From Rhinopithecus roxellana (taxonomy: Eukaryota > Chordata > Mammalia > Primates > Cercopithecidae): 64,000 bases of DNA. A program made the translations under genes and the position numbers. The notes below the pieces were generated by a model that searched no databases, was not told the DNA's origin, and saw only the letters and a list, made by a program, of their open reading frames with translations. Shown piece after piece: positions 34,301 through 49,200 of the stretch (position 1 is its first letter; every line of letters begins with the position of its first letter). The stretch covers positions 147,574,858-147,638,857 of the forward strand of contig NC_044552.1 of assembly GCF_007565055.1 (NCBI RefSeq). Direction: 5' to 3'.

Positions 34301-37159
34301 CAAAACAGTGTTAATGGACTGCTCCCGAAACATAAGTGTAACTCTGTGAGATGAATTCACTACATCACCAAGAAGTTACTATGAAAGCTTCTTTCTAGTT
34401 TTCATCTGTGGATATTTCCTTTGTCACCGTAAGGTTACATTGCGCTAATGAGTATACTAATTGCAGATTGCCAGAAAACTTTAGTTAGCATACTGATCAC
34501 TGAAGAGAAACGTGTAACTATGTGAGTTGCATTCACACATGGCAATGCAGATTCTCAGAAATGCTTCTCTTTAGTTTTTATGTGAGGATATTTCCTTTTT
34601 CACCATAGCCCTCAATGAGCTCCAAATATACCTTTGCAGAATCCACGACAACAGTGTTAGCAAACTGTTCCAAGAAGGGAAGAGTGGAACTGTGTTTGAT
34701 GAAGTCACACATCCGAAAGCAATCTCTCAGAAAGCTTCTGTCTAGTTATTATGTGAGGATATTTCCTTTTTCACCATGGGCCCCTATGGCCTCCGAAATA
34801 TCACTTTAGATTCCACGAAAAGAGTGTTAGCAAACTGCTTCCTGAAGTCTAAGTTATAAGTCTGTGAGATGAACTCACCGATCAGAAAAAGTTTCTCAGA
34901 AAGCTTCTTTCATGTTTTGAACGGATGAAATTTCCTTTATCAGCGTAGGCCTCATGCGAACCAAAGAAGCCCTTCTCATGTTCCTCAAAGACAATGTTAA
35001 TGGACTGCTTCCACGAAACATAAGTGTAACTCTGTGTGATGAATTCACACATCACCAAGAAGTTTCTAAGAAAGCTTCTTCTAGTTTTCATCTGAGGATA
35101 TTTCCTTTGTCACTGAAAGCTTCATTGCCTAAGAGGTATCCCACTGCAGAATTCCAGAAAACTTAGTTAGCATCTGATCACTGAAGAGAAACGTGTAACT
35201 CTGTGAGTTGCATTCACACATGGCAATGCAGTTTCTCAGAAGGCTTCTTTCCAGTTTTGATCTGAGGATATTTCATTTTTCACCATAGCCCTCAATGAGC
35301 TTCAAATATACCTTTGCAGTATCCACGAAAACAGTGTTAGCAAACTGTTCCAAGAAGGGAAGGGTGGAACTCTGTGTGATGAAGTTACACATCAGAAAGG
35401 AATCTCTCAGAAAGCTTCTCTCTGGTTATTATGTGAGGATATTTCCTTTTTCATCATGGTCCCCATGGGCTCCCAAATATGCCTTTCCAGAATCCATGAA
35501 AAGAGTGTTAGCAAACTGCTTCCTGAAGTCTAAGTTATAACTCTGTGACATGAACTCACAGATAAGAAAGAAGTTTCTCAGAAAGCTTCTTTCACATTGT
35601 GAACGGATGAAATATCCTTTATCTGCGTAGGCCTCAATCCGATTCGAGGAAGCACTTCTCAGGTTCCTCAAGGACAGTGTTAATGGACTGCTCCACGAAA
35701 CATAAGTGTAACTCTGAGAGATGAATTCACACATCACCAAGAATTTTCTAAAAACGCTTCTTTCTAGATTCATCTGAGGATACTTCCTTTGTCACCATAA
35801 GCTTTATTGCACTAAGAGGTATCCCATTGCAGATTTCCCGAAAACTTAGTTAGCAAACTGATCACTGAAGAGAAATGTGTAACTCTGTGAATTGCATTCA
35901 CTCACGGCATTGCAGTTTCTCCGAAGGCTTCTTTCCAGTTTTGATCTGAGGATATTTCATTTTTCACCATAGCCCTCAATGAGCTTCAAAATATACCTTT
36001 GCAGAATCCATGACAACAGTGTTAGCACACTGTTCCCAGAAGGGATGGGTGGAACTCTGTGTGCTGAAGTCACACATCAGAAAGCAATCTCTCAGAAAGC
36101 TTCTCTCTAGTCATTATGTGAGGATATTTCCTTTTTCATCAAGGGCCCCTTTCGGGTCCCAAATATCACTTTCTGTATTCCACGAAAAGGGAGTTTGCAA
36201 ACTGCTTCCTGAAGTCTTAGTTATAAGTCTGCGAGATGAGCTCACAGATCAGAAAGAAGTTTCTAAGAAGGCTTCTTTCACGTTTTGAACGGATGATATT
36301 TCCTTTATCAGCGTCGGCCTCAATGCGATCCAAGGAAACCGTTCTCAGGTTCCTCAAAGACAGTGTTAATGGACTGCTCCACGAAACATAAGTGTAACTC
36401 TGTGAGATGAATTCACACATCACCAAGAAGTTTCTAAGAAACCTTCTTTCTAGTTTTCATATGAGGATATTTCCTTTGTCACCGTAAGCTTCATTGCGCT
36501 GGGAGGTATAGCATTGCAGATTTCCAGAAAACTTAGTTAGCAAACTGATCACTGAAGAGAAACGTGTAACTCTGTGAGTTGCAATCACTCATTGCAATGC
36601 AGTTTCTCAGAAGGCTTCTTTCCATTTTTGATCTGAGGATATTTCCTTTTTCACCATAGCCCTCTAACCGCTCCCAAATATACCATTGCAAAATCCACGA
36701 CAACAGTGTTAGCAAACTGTTCCAAGAAGGGAAGGGTGGAACTCTGTGTGATGAAGTCACACATCAGAAAGCAATCTCTCAGAAAGCTTCTCTCTAGTTA
36801 TTATGTGAGGATATTTCCTTTTTCACCATGGGCCAATATGGACTACCAAATATCACTCTCCAGATTCCACGAAAAGAGTGTTTGCAACCTGCGTCCTGAA
36901 GTCTATGTTATAAGTCTGTGAGATGAACTCACAGATCAGAACGAAGTTTCTCAGAAAGCTTCTTTCACGTTTGAACGGAAGAAATTTCCTTTATCAGCAT
37001 AAGCCTCAATGCGATCCAACGAAGCCCTTCTCAGGTTCCTCAAAGACAGTGTTAATGGACTGCTCCACGAAACATGAGTGTAACTCTGTGAGATGAATTC
37101 ACAAATCACCAAGAAGTTTCTAAGAAAGCTTCTTTCTAGTTTTCATCTTAGGATATTTC

Positions 37160-37650
37160 CTTTGTCACCGTAAGCTTCATTGCGTTAGAGGTATCCATTG
37201 CAGATTTCCAGAAAACTGTAGTTATGAACTGAGCACTGAAGAGAAACGTGTAACTCTGTGAGTTGTATTCACACATCGAAATGCATTTCTCAGAAAGGCT
37301 TTCTTCCAGTTTTGATCTGAGGAATATTTCCTTTTCACCATAGCCTTCAGTGAGGTTCCCAAATATCACTTTGCAGAACTCAAGATAACACAGTTAGCAA
37401 ATTGTTCCAAGAAGGGAAGGTGGAAACTCTGTGTGATGAAGTCACACATCGAAAGCAAATCTCTCAGTAAAGCTTCTCTCTAGTTATTATCTGAGGATAT
37501 TTCCTTTTTCAGCATTGGCCCTAAGGGCTCCCAAATCTCACTTGGCAGATTCCACGAAAAGAGTGTTAGCCAAATTGCTTCCTGAGAACTAAGCTGTAAG
37601 CTCTGTGAGAGCAATTCACAGATCACAAAGAAGTTTCTCAGAAAGCTTCT
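37160..37650 (-). repeat. Patch of different monomers in copy B (conversion-like)
   Basis: Copies A (13.63-14.14 kb) and C (55.12-55.63 kb) agree here, including CGGAAAACGTAGTTAGCACA. Copy B instead has monomers of the 27-32 kb subgroup (TCACTTTGCAGAACTCAAGA, GAGAACTAAGCTGTAA). Length is preserved within about ten bases and the match resumes at GGAAGAAATTTCATTTATCA. A replacement without length change is typical of gene conversion, though a mosaic assembly could look the same. Confidence 0.65.
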
Positions 37651-37801
37651 TTCAACGTTTTGAACGGAAGAAATTTCATTTATCAGCGTAGGCCTCAATG
37701 CGATCCAAAGAAGCCGTTCTCAGTTCCTCAAAGACAGTGTTAATGGACTGCTCCACGAAACATAAGTGTAACTCTGTGAGATGAATTCACACATCACCAA
37801 G

Positions 37802-37832
37802 AAGTTTCTAAGATAGCTTCTTTCTAGTTTTC
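37802..37832. other. Empty L1 target site in copy B
   Basis: A single copy of the 31-bp sequence that flanks the L1 at 14279-14309, running directly into ATCTGTGGATATTTCC as on the far side of the L1. It is identical to the left flank of the filled site. It shows the state before insertion. Confidence 0.9.
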
Positions 37833-38989
37833 ATCTGTGGATATTTCCTTTGTCACCGTAAGCTTCATTCGCTCTGAAGTATCTAATTGCAGATTTCCAG
37901 AAAACTGTGTTAACAAACTGATCACTGAAGAGAAACGTGTAACTCTGTGAGTTGCACTCACACATTGCACTGCAGTTTCTCAGAAGCTTCTCTTTAGTTA
38001 TTATGTGAGGATATTTCCTTTTTCACCATAGCCCTCAATGAGCTCCCAAATATACCTTTGCAGAATCCACGACAACAGTGTTAGCAAACTGTTCCAAGAA
38101 GGGCAGGGTGGAACTCTGTGTGACGAAGCCACACATCAGAAAGGAATCTCTCAGAAAGCTTCTCTCTAGTTATTAGGTGAGGATATTTCCTTTTTCACCA
38201 TGGGCCCCTATGGGCTCCCAAATATCACTTTACAGATTCCACGAAAAGAGTGTTAGCAAACTACTTCCTGAAGTCTAAGTTATAGGTCTGTGAGATGAAC
38301 ACACAGATCAGACAGACGTTTCTTAGAAAGCTTCTTTCACGTTTTGAACGGATGAAATTTCCTTTATCAGCGTAGACCTCAATGCGATCCAAGGAAGCCC
38401 TTCTCAGGTTCCTCAAAGACAGTGTTAATGGACTGCTCCACGAAACCTAAATGTAACTCTGTTGGATGAATTCACACATCACCAAGAAGTTTCTAAGAAA
38501 CCTTCTTTCTAGTTTTCATGTGTGGATATTTCCTTTGTCACCGTAAGCTTCATTGCGCTACGAGGTATCCCATTGCAGATTTCCAGAAAACGTAGCAAAC
38601 TCATCACTGAAGAGAATCGTGTAACTCTGTGGGTTGCATTCACACATCGAAGTGCATTTTCCCAGAACGCTTCTTTCCAGTGTTTATCTGAAGATATTTC
38701 CTTGTTCACCATAGCCCTCAATGAGCTCCCAAATATCACTTTGCAGTATCCACAACAACAGTGTTAGCAAACTGTTCCAAGAAGGGAAGGGTGGAACTCT
38801 GTGTGCTGAAGTCACACATCAGAAAGCAGTCTCTCAGAAAGCTTTTCTCTAGTTATTATCTGAGGCTATTTCCTTTTTCACAATGGGCTCCAATGGACTC
38901 CCAAATATCCCTTTGCAGATTCCACGAAAAGTGAGGTAGCAAACTGCTTCCTGAGGCCTAAGTTGTAACTCTGTGAGATGAATTCAAAG

Positions 38990-39650
38990 ATCACAAAGAA
39001 GTGTCTCAGAAAGCTTCTTTCTCATTTTTATTGGAAGATATTTCCATTGGCCCCATTGTTTTCAAAGAGATCCGGAATATCTGTTCTCAGATTCCACACA
39101 AATAAGGCTAGGCCACGGCCCCACGAAATACAGCTGTAACTTAGTGACTTGAATTCACACATCACAAAGCGGTTTCTCAGAAAACTTCTTTCTTTAGTAA
39201 GACCAGGTTATTTGTGGTCTCGGAGCACCACCGTGTGTCCTTTTGCAGATTCTGCGGAAACTCTGCTAGCAAGCTTCTCAGTCAAAACAATGATGGACAT
39301 CTGTGGGCTGAATTCATACACAACAAAGAAGTTTCTGAGAAGGCTTCTCTGCAGGTTTCTCTGAGGATAGTTCCTTATTCACCATGTGATTCAACGATAT
39401 CCAAGACAACACATCTGACATTCCTCAAAATGAGTGCTAGGAAACTCCCCCGAGAAAGGGTGATGTAACACTGTGAAATGAATTCACATATCACAAAGGA
39501 GTTTCTCAGAAAGCATGATTCCGCTTTTTCTTGGAGGATATTTCTTTTCTCCTTCTATTCTTCAAAGCCATCAGAAATATCACTTCTCAGAATCCACGGA
39601 AACAGTCCTAAGAAACGGCTCCAAAAAACACTAGCGTAACTCTGTGAGAT
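38990..39650 (-). repeat. Block of highly divergent alpha monomers (copy B)
   Basis: Counterpart of 21690-22350 at an offset of 17303 bp. I see no differences in the stretches I compared, including the GACCAGGTTATTTGTGGTCT landmark near 39202. Its preservation in both copies shows it belonged to the unit before amplification. Confidence 0.8.
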
Positions 39651-42603
39651 GAAGTCACACATCAGAAAGCAATCTCTCAGAAAGCTTCTCTCTAGTTATT
39701 ATGTGAGGATATTTCCTTTTTCACCAAGGGACCCTACGGGCTCCCAAATATCACTTTCCAGATTCCACGAAAAGAGTGTTAGCAAACTGCTTCCTGAAGT
39801 GCAAGTTATAAGTCTGTGAGATGAACTCACAGATCAGAAAGAAGTTTCTCAGAAAGCTTCTTTCACGTTTTGAACGGATGAAATTTCCTTTATCAGCGTA
39901 GGCCTCAATGAGATCCAAAGAAGCCGTTCTCAGATCCCTCAAAGACAGTGTTAATGGACTGCTCCACAAAACATAAGTGTAACTCTGTGAGATGAATTCA
40001 CACATCAAGAAGAAGTTTCTAGGAAAGCTTCTTTCTAGTTTTCATCTGAGGATATTTCCTTTGTCTCCTTAAGGTTCATTGCGCTATGAAGTATCTAATT
40101 GCAGATTTCCAGAAAACTGTGTTAACAAACTGATCACCGAAGACAAACATGTAACTCTGTGAGTTGCATTCACACATGGCAATGCAGTTTCTCAGAAAGC
40201 TTACCTTTAGTTATTATGTGTGGATATTTCCTTTTTCACCATAGCTCTCAATGAGCTCCCAAATATACCTTTGCAGTATCCACGAAAACAGGGTTAGTAA
40301 ACTGTTCCAAGAAGGGAAGGGTGGAACTCTGTGTGATTAAGTCACACATCACAAAGCAATCTCTCAGAAAGCTTCTCTCTAGTTATTATGTGAGGATATT
40401 TCCTTTTCACCATGGGCCCCTATGGGCTCCCAAATATCACTTTCCAGAATCCACGAAAAGAGTGTTCCCAAACAGCTTCCTGAAGTCCAAGTTATCAGTC
40501 TGTGAGATGAACTGACAGATCAGAAAGAAGTTTCTCACAAAGCTTCTTTCACGTTTTGAACGGATGAAATTTCCTTTATCAGCGTAGGCCTCAATGCGAT
40601 CCATGGAAGCCCTTCTCAGGTTCCTCAAAGACAGTGTTAATGAACTGCTCCACGAAACATAAATGTAACTCCTTGAGATGAATTCACACATCAACAAAAA
40701 GTTCCTACGAAAGATTCTTTCTAGTTTTCATCTGTGGATATTTCCTTTGTCACCTTAAGGTTCATTGCGCTATGAAGTATCTAATTGCAGATTTCCAGAA
40801 AACTGTGTTACCAAACTGATCACTGAAGAGAACCGTGTAACTCTGTGAGTTGCATTCACACATGGCAATGCAGTTTCCCAGAAAGCTTCCATTTTGTTAT
40901 TATGTGAGGAAATTTCCTTTTTCACCATTGCCCTCAATGAGCTTCCAAGTATAGCTTTGCAGAATCCACGACAACAGTGTTAGCAAACTGTTCCAAGAAG
41001 GGAAAGCTGGAACTCTGTGTGATGAAGTCACACATCAGAAAGCAATCTCTCAGAAAGCTTCTCTCTAGTTATTATGTGAGGATATTTCCTTTTTCACCAT
41101 GGGCCACTAAGGGCTCCCAAATATCACTTTCCGGAATCCACGAAAAGAGAGTTCGCAAACTGTTTCCTGAAGTCTAAGTTATATGTCTGTGAGATGAACT
41201 CACAGATCAGAAAGAAGTTTCTCAGAAAGCTTCTTTCACGTTTTGAACGGAAGAAATTTCCTTTAAATGCGTATGCCTCAATGCGATCCAAGGAAGCCCT
41301 TCTCAGGTTCCTCAAAGACAGTGTTAATGGACTGCTCCATGAAACATAAGTGTAACTCTGTGAGATGAATTCACACATCACCAAGAAGTTTCTAAGGAAA
41401 CTTCTTTCTAGTTTTCATCTGTGGATATTTCCTTTGTCACCGTAACGTTCATTGCGCTATGAAGTATCTAATTGCAGATTTCCAGAAAACTGTGTTAACA
41501 AACTGATGACTGAAGAGGACCGTGTAACTCTGTGAGTTGCATTCACACATGGCAATGCAGTTTCCAGAAAGCTTCCCTTTAGTTATTATGTGTGGATATT
41601 TCCTTTTTCACCATAGCCCTCAATGAGCTCCCAAATATACCTTTGCAGAATCCACGACAACAGTGTTAGCAACCTGTTCCAAGAAGGGAAGTGTGGAACT
41701 CTGTGTGATAAAGTCACACATCAGAAAGCAATCTCTCAGAAAGCTTCCCTTTAGTTATTATGTGAGGATATTTCCTTTTTCACCATGGGCCCCTATGGGC
41801 TTCCAAATATCACTTTCCAGATTCCTTGAAAAGAGTGTTCGCAAACTGCTTCCTGAAGTCTAAGTTATACGTCTGTGAGATGAACTCACAGATCAGAAAG
41901 AAGTTTCTCAGAAAGCTTCTTTCACGTTTTGAACAGATGAAATTTCCTTTATCAGTGTAGGCCTCAATGCGGTCCAAGGAAGCCGTTCTCAGATTCCTCA
42001 AAGACAGTGTAAATGGACTGCTCCACGAAACATAAGTGTAACTCTGTGAAATGAATTCACACATCACCAAGTAGTTTCTAAGAAAGCGTCTTTCTAGTTT
42101 TCATCTGTGGATTTTTCCGTTGTCACCGTAAGGTTCATTGCGCTATGAAGTATCTAATTGCAGATTTCCAGAACACTGTGTTAACAAACTGATAACTGAG
42201 GAGAAACGTGTAACTCTGAGTTGCATTCACACATGGCAATGCAGTTTCCCAGAAAGCTTCTCTTTAGTTATTATGTGAGGATATTTAATTTTTCACCATA
42301 GCCCTCTATGAGCTTCCATATATACCTTTGAAGAATCAACGACAACAGTGTTAGCAAACTGTTCCAAGAAGGGATGGGTGGAACTCTGTGTGATGAAGCC
42401 ACACATCAGAAAGGAATCTCTCAGAAAGCTTCTCTCGAGTTATTATGTGAGGATATTTCCTTTTTCACCATGGGCCCCTATGGGCTCCAAAATATCACTT
42501 TCCAGATTCCACGAAAAGAGTGTTAGCAAACTGCTTCCTGAAGTCTAAGTTATAAGTCTGTGAGATGAACTCACAGATCAGAAAGAAGTTTCTCAGAAAG
42601 CTT

Positions 42604-43287
42604 CTTTGACGTTTTGAATGGATGAAATTTCCTTTATCAGCGTAGGCCTCAATGCGCTCCAAAGAAGCCATTCTCAGATTCCTCAAAGACAGTGTTAATG
42701 GACTGCTCCACGAAACATAAGTGTAACTCTGTGAGATGAATTCACACATCACCAAGAATTTTCTAAGAAAGCTTCTTTCTAGTTTTCATCTGTGGATATT
42801 TCCTTTCTCACCGAAAGTTTCATTGTGCTATGAAGTATCTAATTGCAGATTTCCAGAAAACTGTGTTAACAAACTGATCACTGAGCAGAAACGTGTTACT
42901 CTGTGAGTTGCATTCACACATGGCAATGCAGTTTCTCAGAAAGCTTCTCTTTAGTTATTATGTGAGGATATTTCCTTTTTCACCACAGCCCTCAATGAGC
43001 TCCCAAATATACCTATGCAGTATCCACGACAAGTGTTAGGAAACTGTTCCAAGAAGGGAAGGGTGGAACTCTGTGTGATGAAGCCACACATCAGAAAGGA
43101 ATCTCTCAGAAAGCTTCTCTCTAGTTATTATGTGAGGATATTTCCTTTTTCACCATGGGCCCCTAAGGGCTCCCAAAAATCACTTTCCAATTCCACGAAA
43201 AGATTCGTCGGAAACTGCTTCCAGAAGTCTAAGTTATAAGTCTGTGAGATGAACTCACAGATCAGAAAGAAGTTTCTCAGAAAGCTT
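42604..43287 (-). repeat. Extra alpha-satellite tetramer found only in copy B
   Basis: The A-to-B offset grows from 17303 to 17987 bp across this segment. Copy A passes directly from CACGATTTGAATGG (near 25305) onward, whereas B has CGTTTTGAATGG near 42609 and only reaches the CACGATTTGAATGG version near 43292. The 684-bp size is one tetramer. Confidence 0.8.
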
Positions 43288-46200
43288 CTTTCACGATTTG
43301 AATGGATGAAATTTCCTTTATCAGCGTAGGCCTCAATGCGATCCAAGGAAGCCGTTCTCAGATTCCTCAAAGACAGTGTTAATGGACTGCTCCACGTAAC
43401 ATAAGTGTAACTCTGTGAGCTGAATTCACACATCACCAAGAAGTTTCTAAGAAAGCTTCTTTCTAGTTTTCATCTGTGGATATTTCCGTTGTCACCGTAA
43501 GCTTCATTGTGCTAAAAGGTATCCCATTGCAGATTTCCAGAAAACTTAGTTAGCAAACTGATCACTGAAGAGAAACGTGTAACTCTGTGAGTTGCATTCA
43601 CTCATGGCAATGCAGTTTCTCCGAAGGCTTCTTTCCAATTTTGATGTGAGAATATTTCCTTTTTCACCATAGCCCTCAATGAGCTCCCAAATATACCTTT
43701 TCAGAATCCACGACAACCGTGTTAGCAATCTGTTCCAAGAAGGGAAGGGTGGAACTCTGTGTGATGAAGTCACACATCAGAAAGCAATCTCTCAGAAAGC
43801 TTCTCTCTAGTAGTTATGTGAGGATATTTCCTTTTTCATCATCTGCCCCTCTGGGCTCCCATATATCACTTTCCAGATTCCACGAAAAGAGTTTTAGCAA
43901 ACTCCTTTCTGAAGTCTAAATTATAAGGCTGTGAGATGAAACCACAGATCAGAAAGAAGTTTCTCAGAAGGCTTCTTTCACCTTTGGAACGGATGATATT
44001 TCCGTTATCAGCGTAGGCCTCAATGCGATCCAAGGAAGCCCTTTTCAGTTTCCTCAAGGACAGTGTTAATGGACTGCTCCACGAAACAAAAGTGTAACTC
44101 TGTGAGATGAATTCACACATCACCAAGAAGTTTCTAAGAAAGCTTCTTTCTAGTTTTCATCTGAGGATATTTCCTTTGTCAACGTAAGCTTCATTGCGCT
44201 AAGAGATATCCCATTGCAGATTTCCAGAAAACTTAGCAAGCTGATCACTGAAGAGAAACGTGAAACTCTGTGAGTTGCATTCACTCACGGCAATGCAGTT
44301 TCTCAAGGATTCTATCCAGTTTTGATCCAAGGATATTTCCTTTTTCACCATATCCCTCAGTGAGCTCCCAGAGATCACTTTGCAGAACACAGGATAACAG
44401 AGTTAGCAAACGGTTCCAAGTAAGGATGTGTGGAACTCTGTGTGATGAAGTCACACGTCAGAAAGCTATCTCTCAGAAAGCTTCTCTCTAGTTATTATGT
44501 GAGGATATTTCCTTTTTCATCATGGGCTCCTAAGGTCTCCCAAATATCACATTCCAGATTCCACGAAAATAGTGCTAACAAACTGCTTCCTGAAGTCTAA
44601 GTTTTAAGTCTGTGAGATGAACTCACAGATCAGAAAGAAGTTTCTCAGAAGGCTTCTTTCACGTTTTGAAAGGACGATATTTCATTTTCCAGCGTAGGCC
44701 TCAATGCGATCCAAGGAAGCCCTTCTCAGGTTCCTCAAAGACAGTATTAATGGACTGCTCCACGAAACATAAGTGTAACTCTGTGAGATGAATTCACACA
44801 TCACCAAGAAGTTTCGAAGAAAGCTTCTTTCTAGTTTTCATCTGTGCATATTTCCTTTGTCACCGTAAGCTTCATTGCGCTATGAAGTATCTGATTGCAG
44901 ATTTCCAGAAAACTTAGTTAGCAAACTGATCACTGAAGAGAAACGTGTAACTCTGTGTTTTGCATTCACTCATGGCAATGCAGTTTCTCAGAAGGCTTTT
45001 TTCCAGTTTTGATCTGAGGATATTTCCTTTTTCTCCATAGCGCTCAATGAGCTCCCAAATATACCTTTGCAGAATCAACAACAGTGTTAGCAAACTGTTC
45101 CAAGAAGGGAAGGGTGGAACTCTGTGTGATGAAGCCGCACATCAGAAAGAAATCTCTCAGAAAACTTCTCTCTCTAATTATTATGTGCGGATATTTCCTC
45201 TTTCACCATGGGCCCCTATGGGCTCCCAAATATCACTTTACAGATTCCACGAAAAGAGTGTTAGCAAACTGCTTCCTGAAGTCTAAGTTATAAGTCTGTG
45301 AGATGAACTCACAGATCAGAGAGAAGTTTCTCCCAAAGCTTCTTTCACGTTTTGAACTGATGATATTTCCTTTATCAGCGTAGGCCTCAATGCGATCCAA
45401 AGAAGTCCTTCTCAGGTTCCTCAAAGACAGTGTTAATGGACTGCTGCATGAAACAGACGTGTAATTCTGTGAGATGAATTCACACAGCACCAAGAAGTTT
45501 CTAGGAACGCTTCTTTCTAGTTTTCATCCGACGATATTTCCTTTGTCACCATAAGATTCATTGCGTTCAGAAGTATCCCATTGCAGATTTCCAGAAAACT
45601 GTGTTAGCAAACTGAACACTGAAGAGAAACGTGTAACTCTGTGAGTTGCATTCACACATTCAAATGTAGTTTCTCAGAAGCCTTCTTTCCAGTTTTGATC
45701 TGAGGATATTTCCTTTTTCACCATAGACCTCAGTGAGATCCCAAAAATCACTTTGCAGAACACAAGATAACAGAGTTAGCAATCTGTTCCAAGAAGGGAA
45801 TTGTGGAACTCTGTGTGAGGAAGGCACACATCAGAAAGCAATCTCTCAGCAAGTTTCTCTCTAGTTATTATCTCAGCATATTTCCTTTTTCACCATGGGC
45901 CCCTATGGGTTCCCAAATCTCACCTGGCAGATTCCCCGAAAAGAGCGTTAGCAAACTGCTTCCTGAGAACTTAGCTGTAACTCTGTGAGAGGAATTCACA
46001 GATCACAAAGAAGATTCTCAGAAAGCTTCTTTCACGTTTTGAACTGATGATATTTCCTTTTTCAGCGTAGGCCTCATTGCGATCCAAAGAAGTCCTTCTC
46101 AGGGTCCTCAAAGACAGTGTTAATAGAATGCTGCACGAAAAATAAGTGTAACTTTGTGAGATGAATTCACACGTCACCAAGAAGTTCCTAAGAAACCTTC

Positions 46201-49200
46201 TTTCTAGTTTTCATCTGAGGATATATCCTTTGTCACCGTAAGCTTCATTGCGTTCAGAACTATCCCATTGCAAATTTCCAGAAATCTGTGTTAGCAAACT
46301 GAATACTGAAGAGAAACGTGTAACTCTGTGAGTTGCATTCACACATTGAAATGCAGTTTCTCAGAAGGCTTCTTTCCAGTTTTCATCTCAGGATATTTCC
46401 TTTTTCAACGTAGCCCTCAGTGAGCTCCCAAATATCACTTTGCAGAACACAAGATAACAGAGTTAGCAAACTCTTCAAAGAAGGCAAGGGTGGAACTCTG
46501 TGTGATGACGTCACACATCAGAAAGCAATCTCTCAGAAAGCTTCTCTCTAGTTATTATCTGAGGATATTTCCTTTTTCACCATGGGCCCCTATGGGCTCC
46601 CAAATCTCATTTGGCAGATTCCACGAAACAGAGTTAGCAAACTGCGTCCTGAGAACTATGTTGTAACTCTGTGAGAGTCATTCAGAGATCACAAAGAAGA
46701 TTCTCAGAAAGCTTATTTCACGTTTTGAACTGATGATATTTCCTTTACCAGCGTAGGCCTCAATGCGATCCAAAGAAGTCCTTCTCAGGTTCCTCAAAGA
46801 CAGTGTTAATGGACTGCTGCATGAAACATAAGTGTAATTCTGTGAGATGAATTTGCACATCACCAAGAAGTTTCTAACAGGGCTTCATTCTAGTTTTCAT
46901 CTGAGGATATTTCCTTTGTCACCGTAAGCTTCATTGCGTTCAGAAGAATCCCATTGCAGATTTCCAGAAAACTGTGTTAGCAAACTGAACACTGAAGAGA
47001 AACGTGTAACATTGTGAGTTGCATTCACACCTCGAAATGCAGTTTCTCAGAAGGCTTCTTTAAAGTTTTGATCCAAGGATATTTCCTTTTTCACCATATC
47101 CCTCAGTGAGCTCCCAAAGATCACTTTGCAGAACACAGCATAACAGAGTTAGCAAACGGTTCCAAATAGGGATGGGTGGAACTCTGTGTGATGAAGTCAC
47201 ACATCAGAAAGCAATCTCTCAGAAAGCTTCTTTCTAGTTATTATGTGAGGATATTTCCTTTTTCACCATGGGCCTCTAAGGGCTCACAAATAAGACTTTA
47301 CAGATTCCACGAAAAGAGTGTAAGTAAACTGCTACTTGCAGTCTAAGTTATACGTCTGTGAGATGAACTCACAGATCAGAAAGAAGTTTCTCAGAAAGCT
47401 TCTTTCACGTTTTGAACGGATGAAATTTCCTTTATCAGCGTAGGCCTCAATGCGATCCAAAGAAGCCGTTCTCAGATTCTTCAAAGACAGTGTTAATGGA
47501 CTCCTCCACGAAACATAAGTGTAACTCTGTGAGATGAATTCACACATCACCAAGAAGTTTCGAAGAAAGCTTCTTTCTAGTTTTCATCTGTGGATATTTC
47601 CTTTGTCACCGTAAGCTTCATTGCGCTATGAAGTATCTCATTGCAGATTTCCAGAAAACTTAGTTAGCAAACTGATCACTGAAGAGAAACGTGTAACTCT
47701 GTGTGTTGCATTCACTCATGGCAATGCAGTTTCTCAGAAGGCTTCTTTCCAGTTTTGATCTGAGGATATTTTCTTTTTCTCCTTAGCCCTCAATGAGCTC
47801 CCAAATATACCTTTGCAGAATCCACGACAACAGTGTTAGCAAACTGTTCCAAGAAGGGAAGGGTGGAACTCTGTGTGATGAAGTCAGACGTCTGAAAGCA
47901 AACTCTCAGAAAGCTTCCCTTTATTTATTATGTGAATATATTTCCTTTTTCATCAAGGGCCCCTATGGGCTCCCAAATATCACTTTCCAGATTCCACGAA
48001 AAGACTGTTCCCAAACTGCTTCCTGATCTCTAAGTCGTAAATCTGTGAGATGAAATCACAGATCAGAAATAAATTTCTCAGAAGGATTCTTTCACGTTTT
48101 GAACGGATGATATTTCCTTTATCAGCGTAGGCCTCAATGTGATCCAAGTAAGCCCGTCTCAGATTCCTCAAAGACAGGGTTAATGGACTGCTCCATGAAA
48201 CATAAGTGTAACTCTGTGAGATGAATTCACACATCACCATGAAGTTTCTAAGTAAGCTTCTATCTAGTTTTCATCTCTGGATATTTCCTTTGTCACCGTA
48301 AGGTTCATTGCGCTATGAAGTATCTAATTGCAGATTTCTAGAAAACTGTGTTAACAAACTGATCACAGAAGAGAAACGTGTAACTCTGTGAGTTGCATTC
48401 ACACATGGCAATGCAGTTTCTCAGAAAGCTTCTATTTAGTTATTATGTGAGGATATTTCCTTTTTCACCATACCCTCAATGAGCTCCCAAATATACCTTT
48501 GCAGAATCCACGACAACAGTGTTAACAAACTGTTCCAAGAAGGGAAGGGTGGAACTCTGTGTGATGAAGCCACACATCAGAAAGAAATCTCTCAGAAAGC
48601 TTCTCTCTAGTTATTATGTGAGGATATTTCCTCTTTCACCATGGGCCCCTATGGGCTCCCAAATATCACTTTACAGATTCCAGGAAAAGAGTGTTAGCAA
48701 ACTGCTTCCTGAAGTCTAAGTTATAAGTCTGTGAGATGAACTCACAGATCAGAAAGAAGTTTCTCAGAAAGCTTCTTTCACGTTTTGAACTGATGATATT
48801 TCCTTTATCAGCGTAGGCCTCAATGCGATCCAAAGAAGTCCTTCTCAGGTTCCTCAAAGACAGTGTTAATGGACTGCTGCATGAAACAGACGTGTAATTC
48901 TGTGAGATGAATTCACACAGCACCAAGAAGTTTCTAGGAAAGCTTCTTTCTAGTTTTCATCCGAGGATATTTCCTTTGTCACCGTAAGATTCATTGCGTT
49001 CAGAAGTATCCCATTGCAGATTTCCAGAAAACTGTGTTAGCAAACTGAACACTGAAGAGAAACGTGTAACTCTGTGAGTTGCATTCACACATTCAAATGC
49101 AGTTTCTCAGAAGCCTTCTTTCCAGTTTTGATCTGAGGATATTTCCTTTTTCACCATAGACCTCAGTGAGATCCCAAAAATCACTTTGCAGAACACAAGA

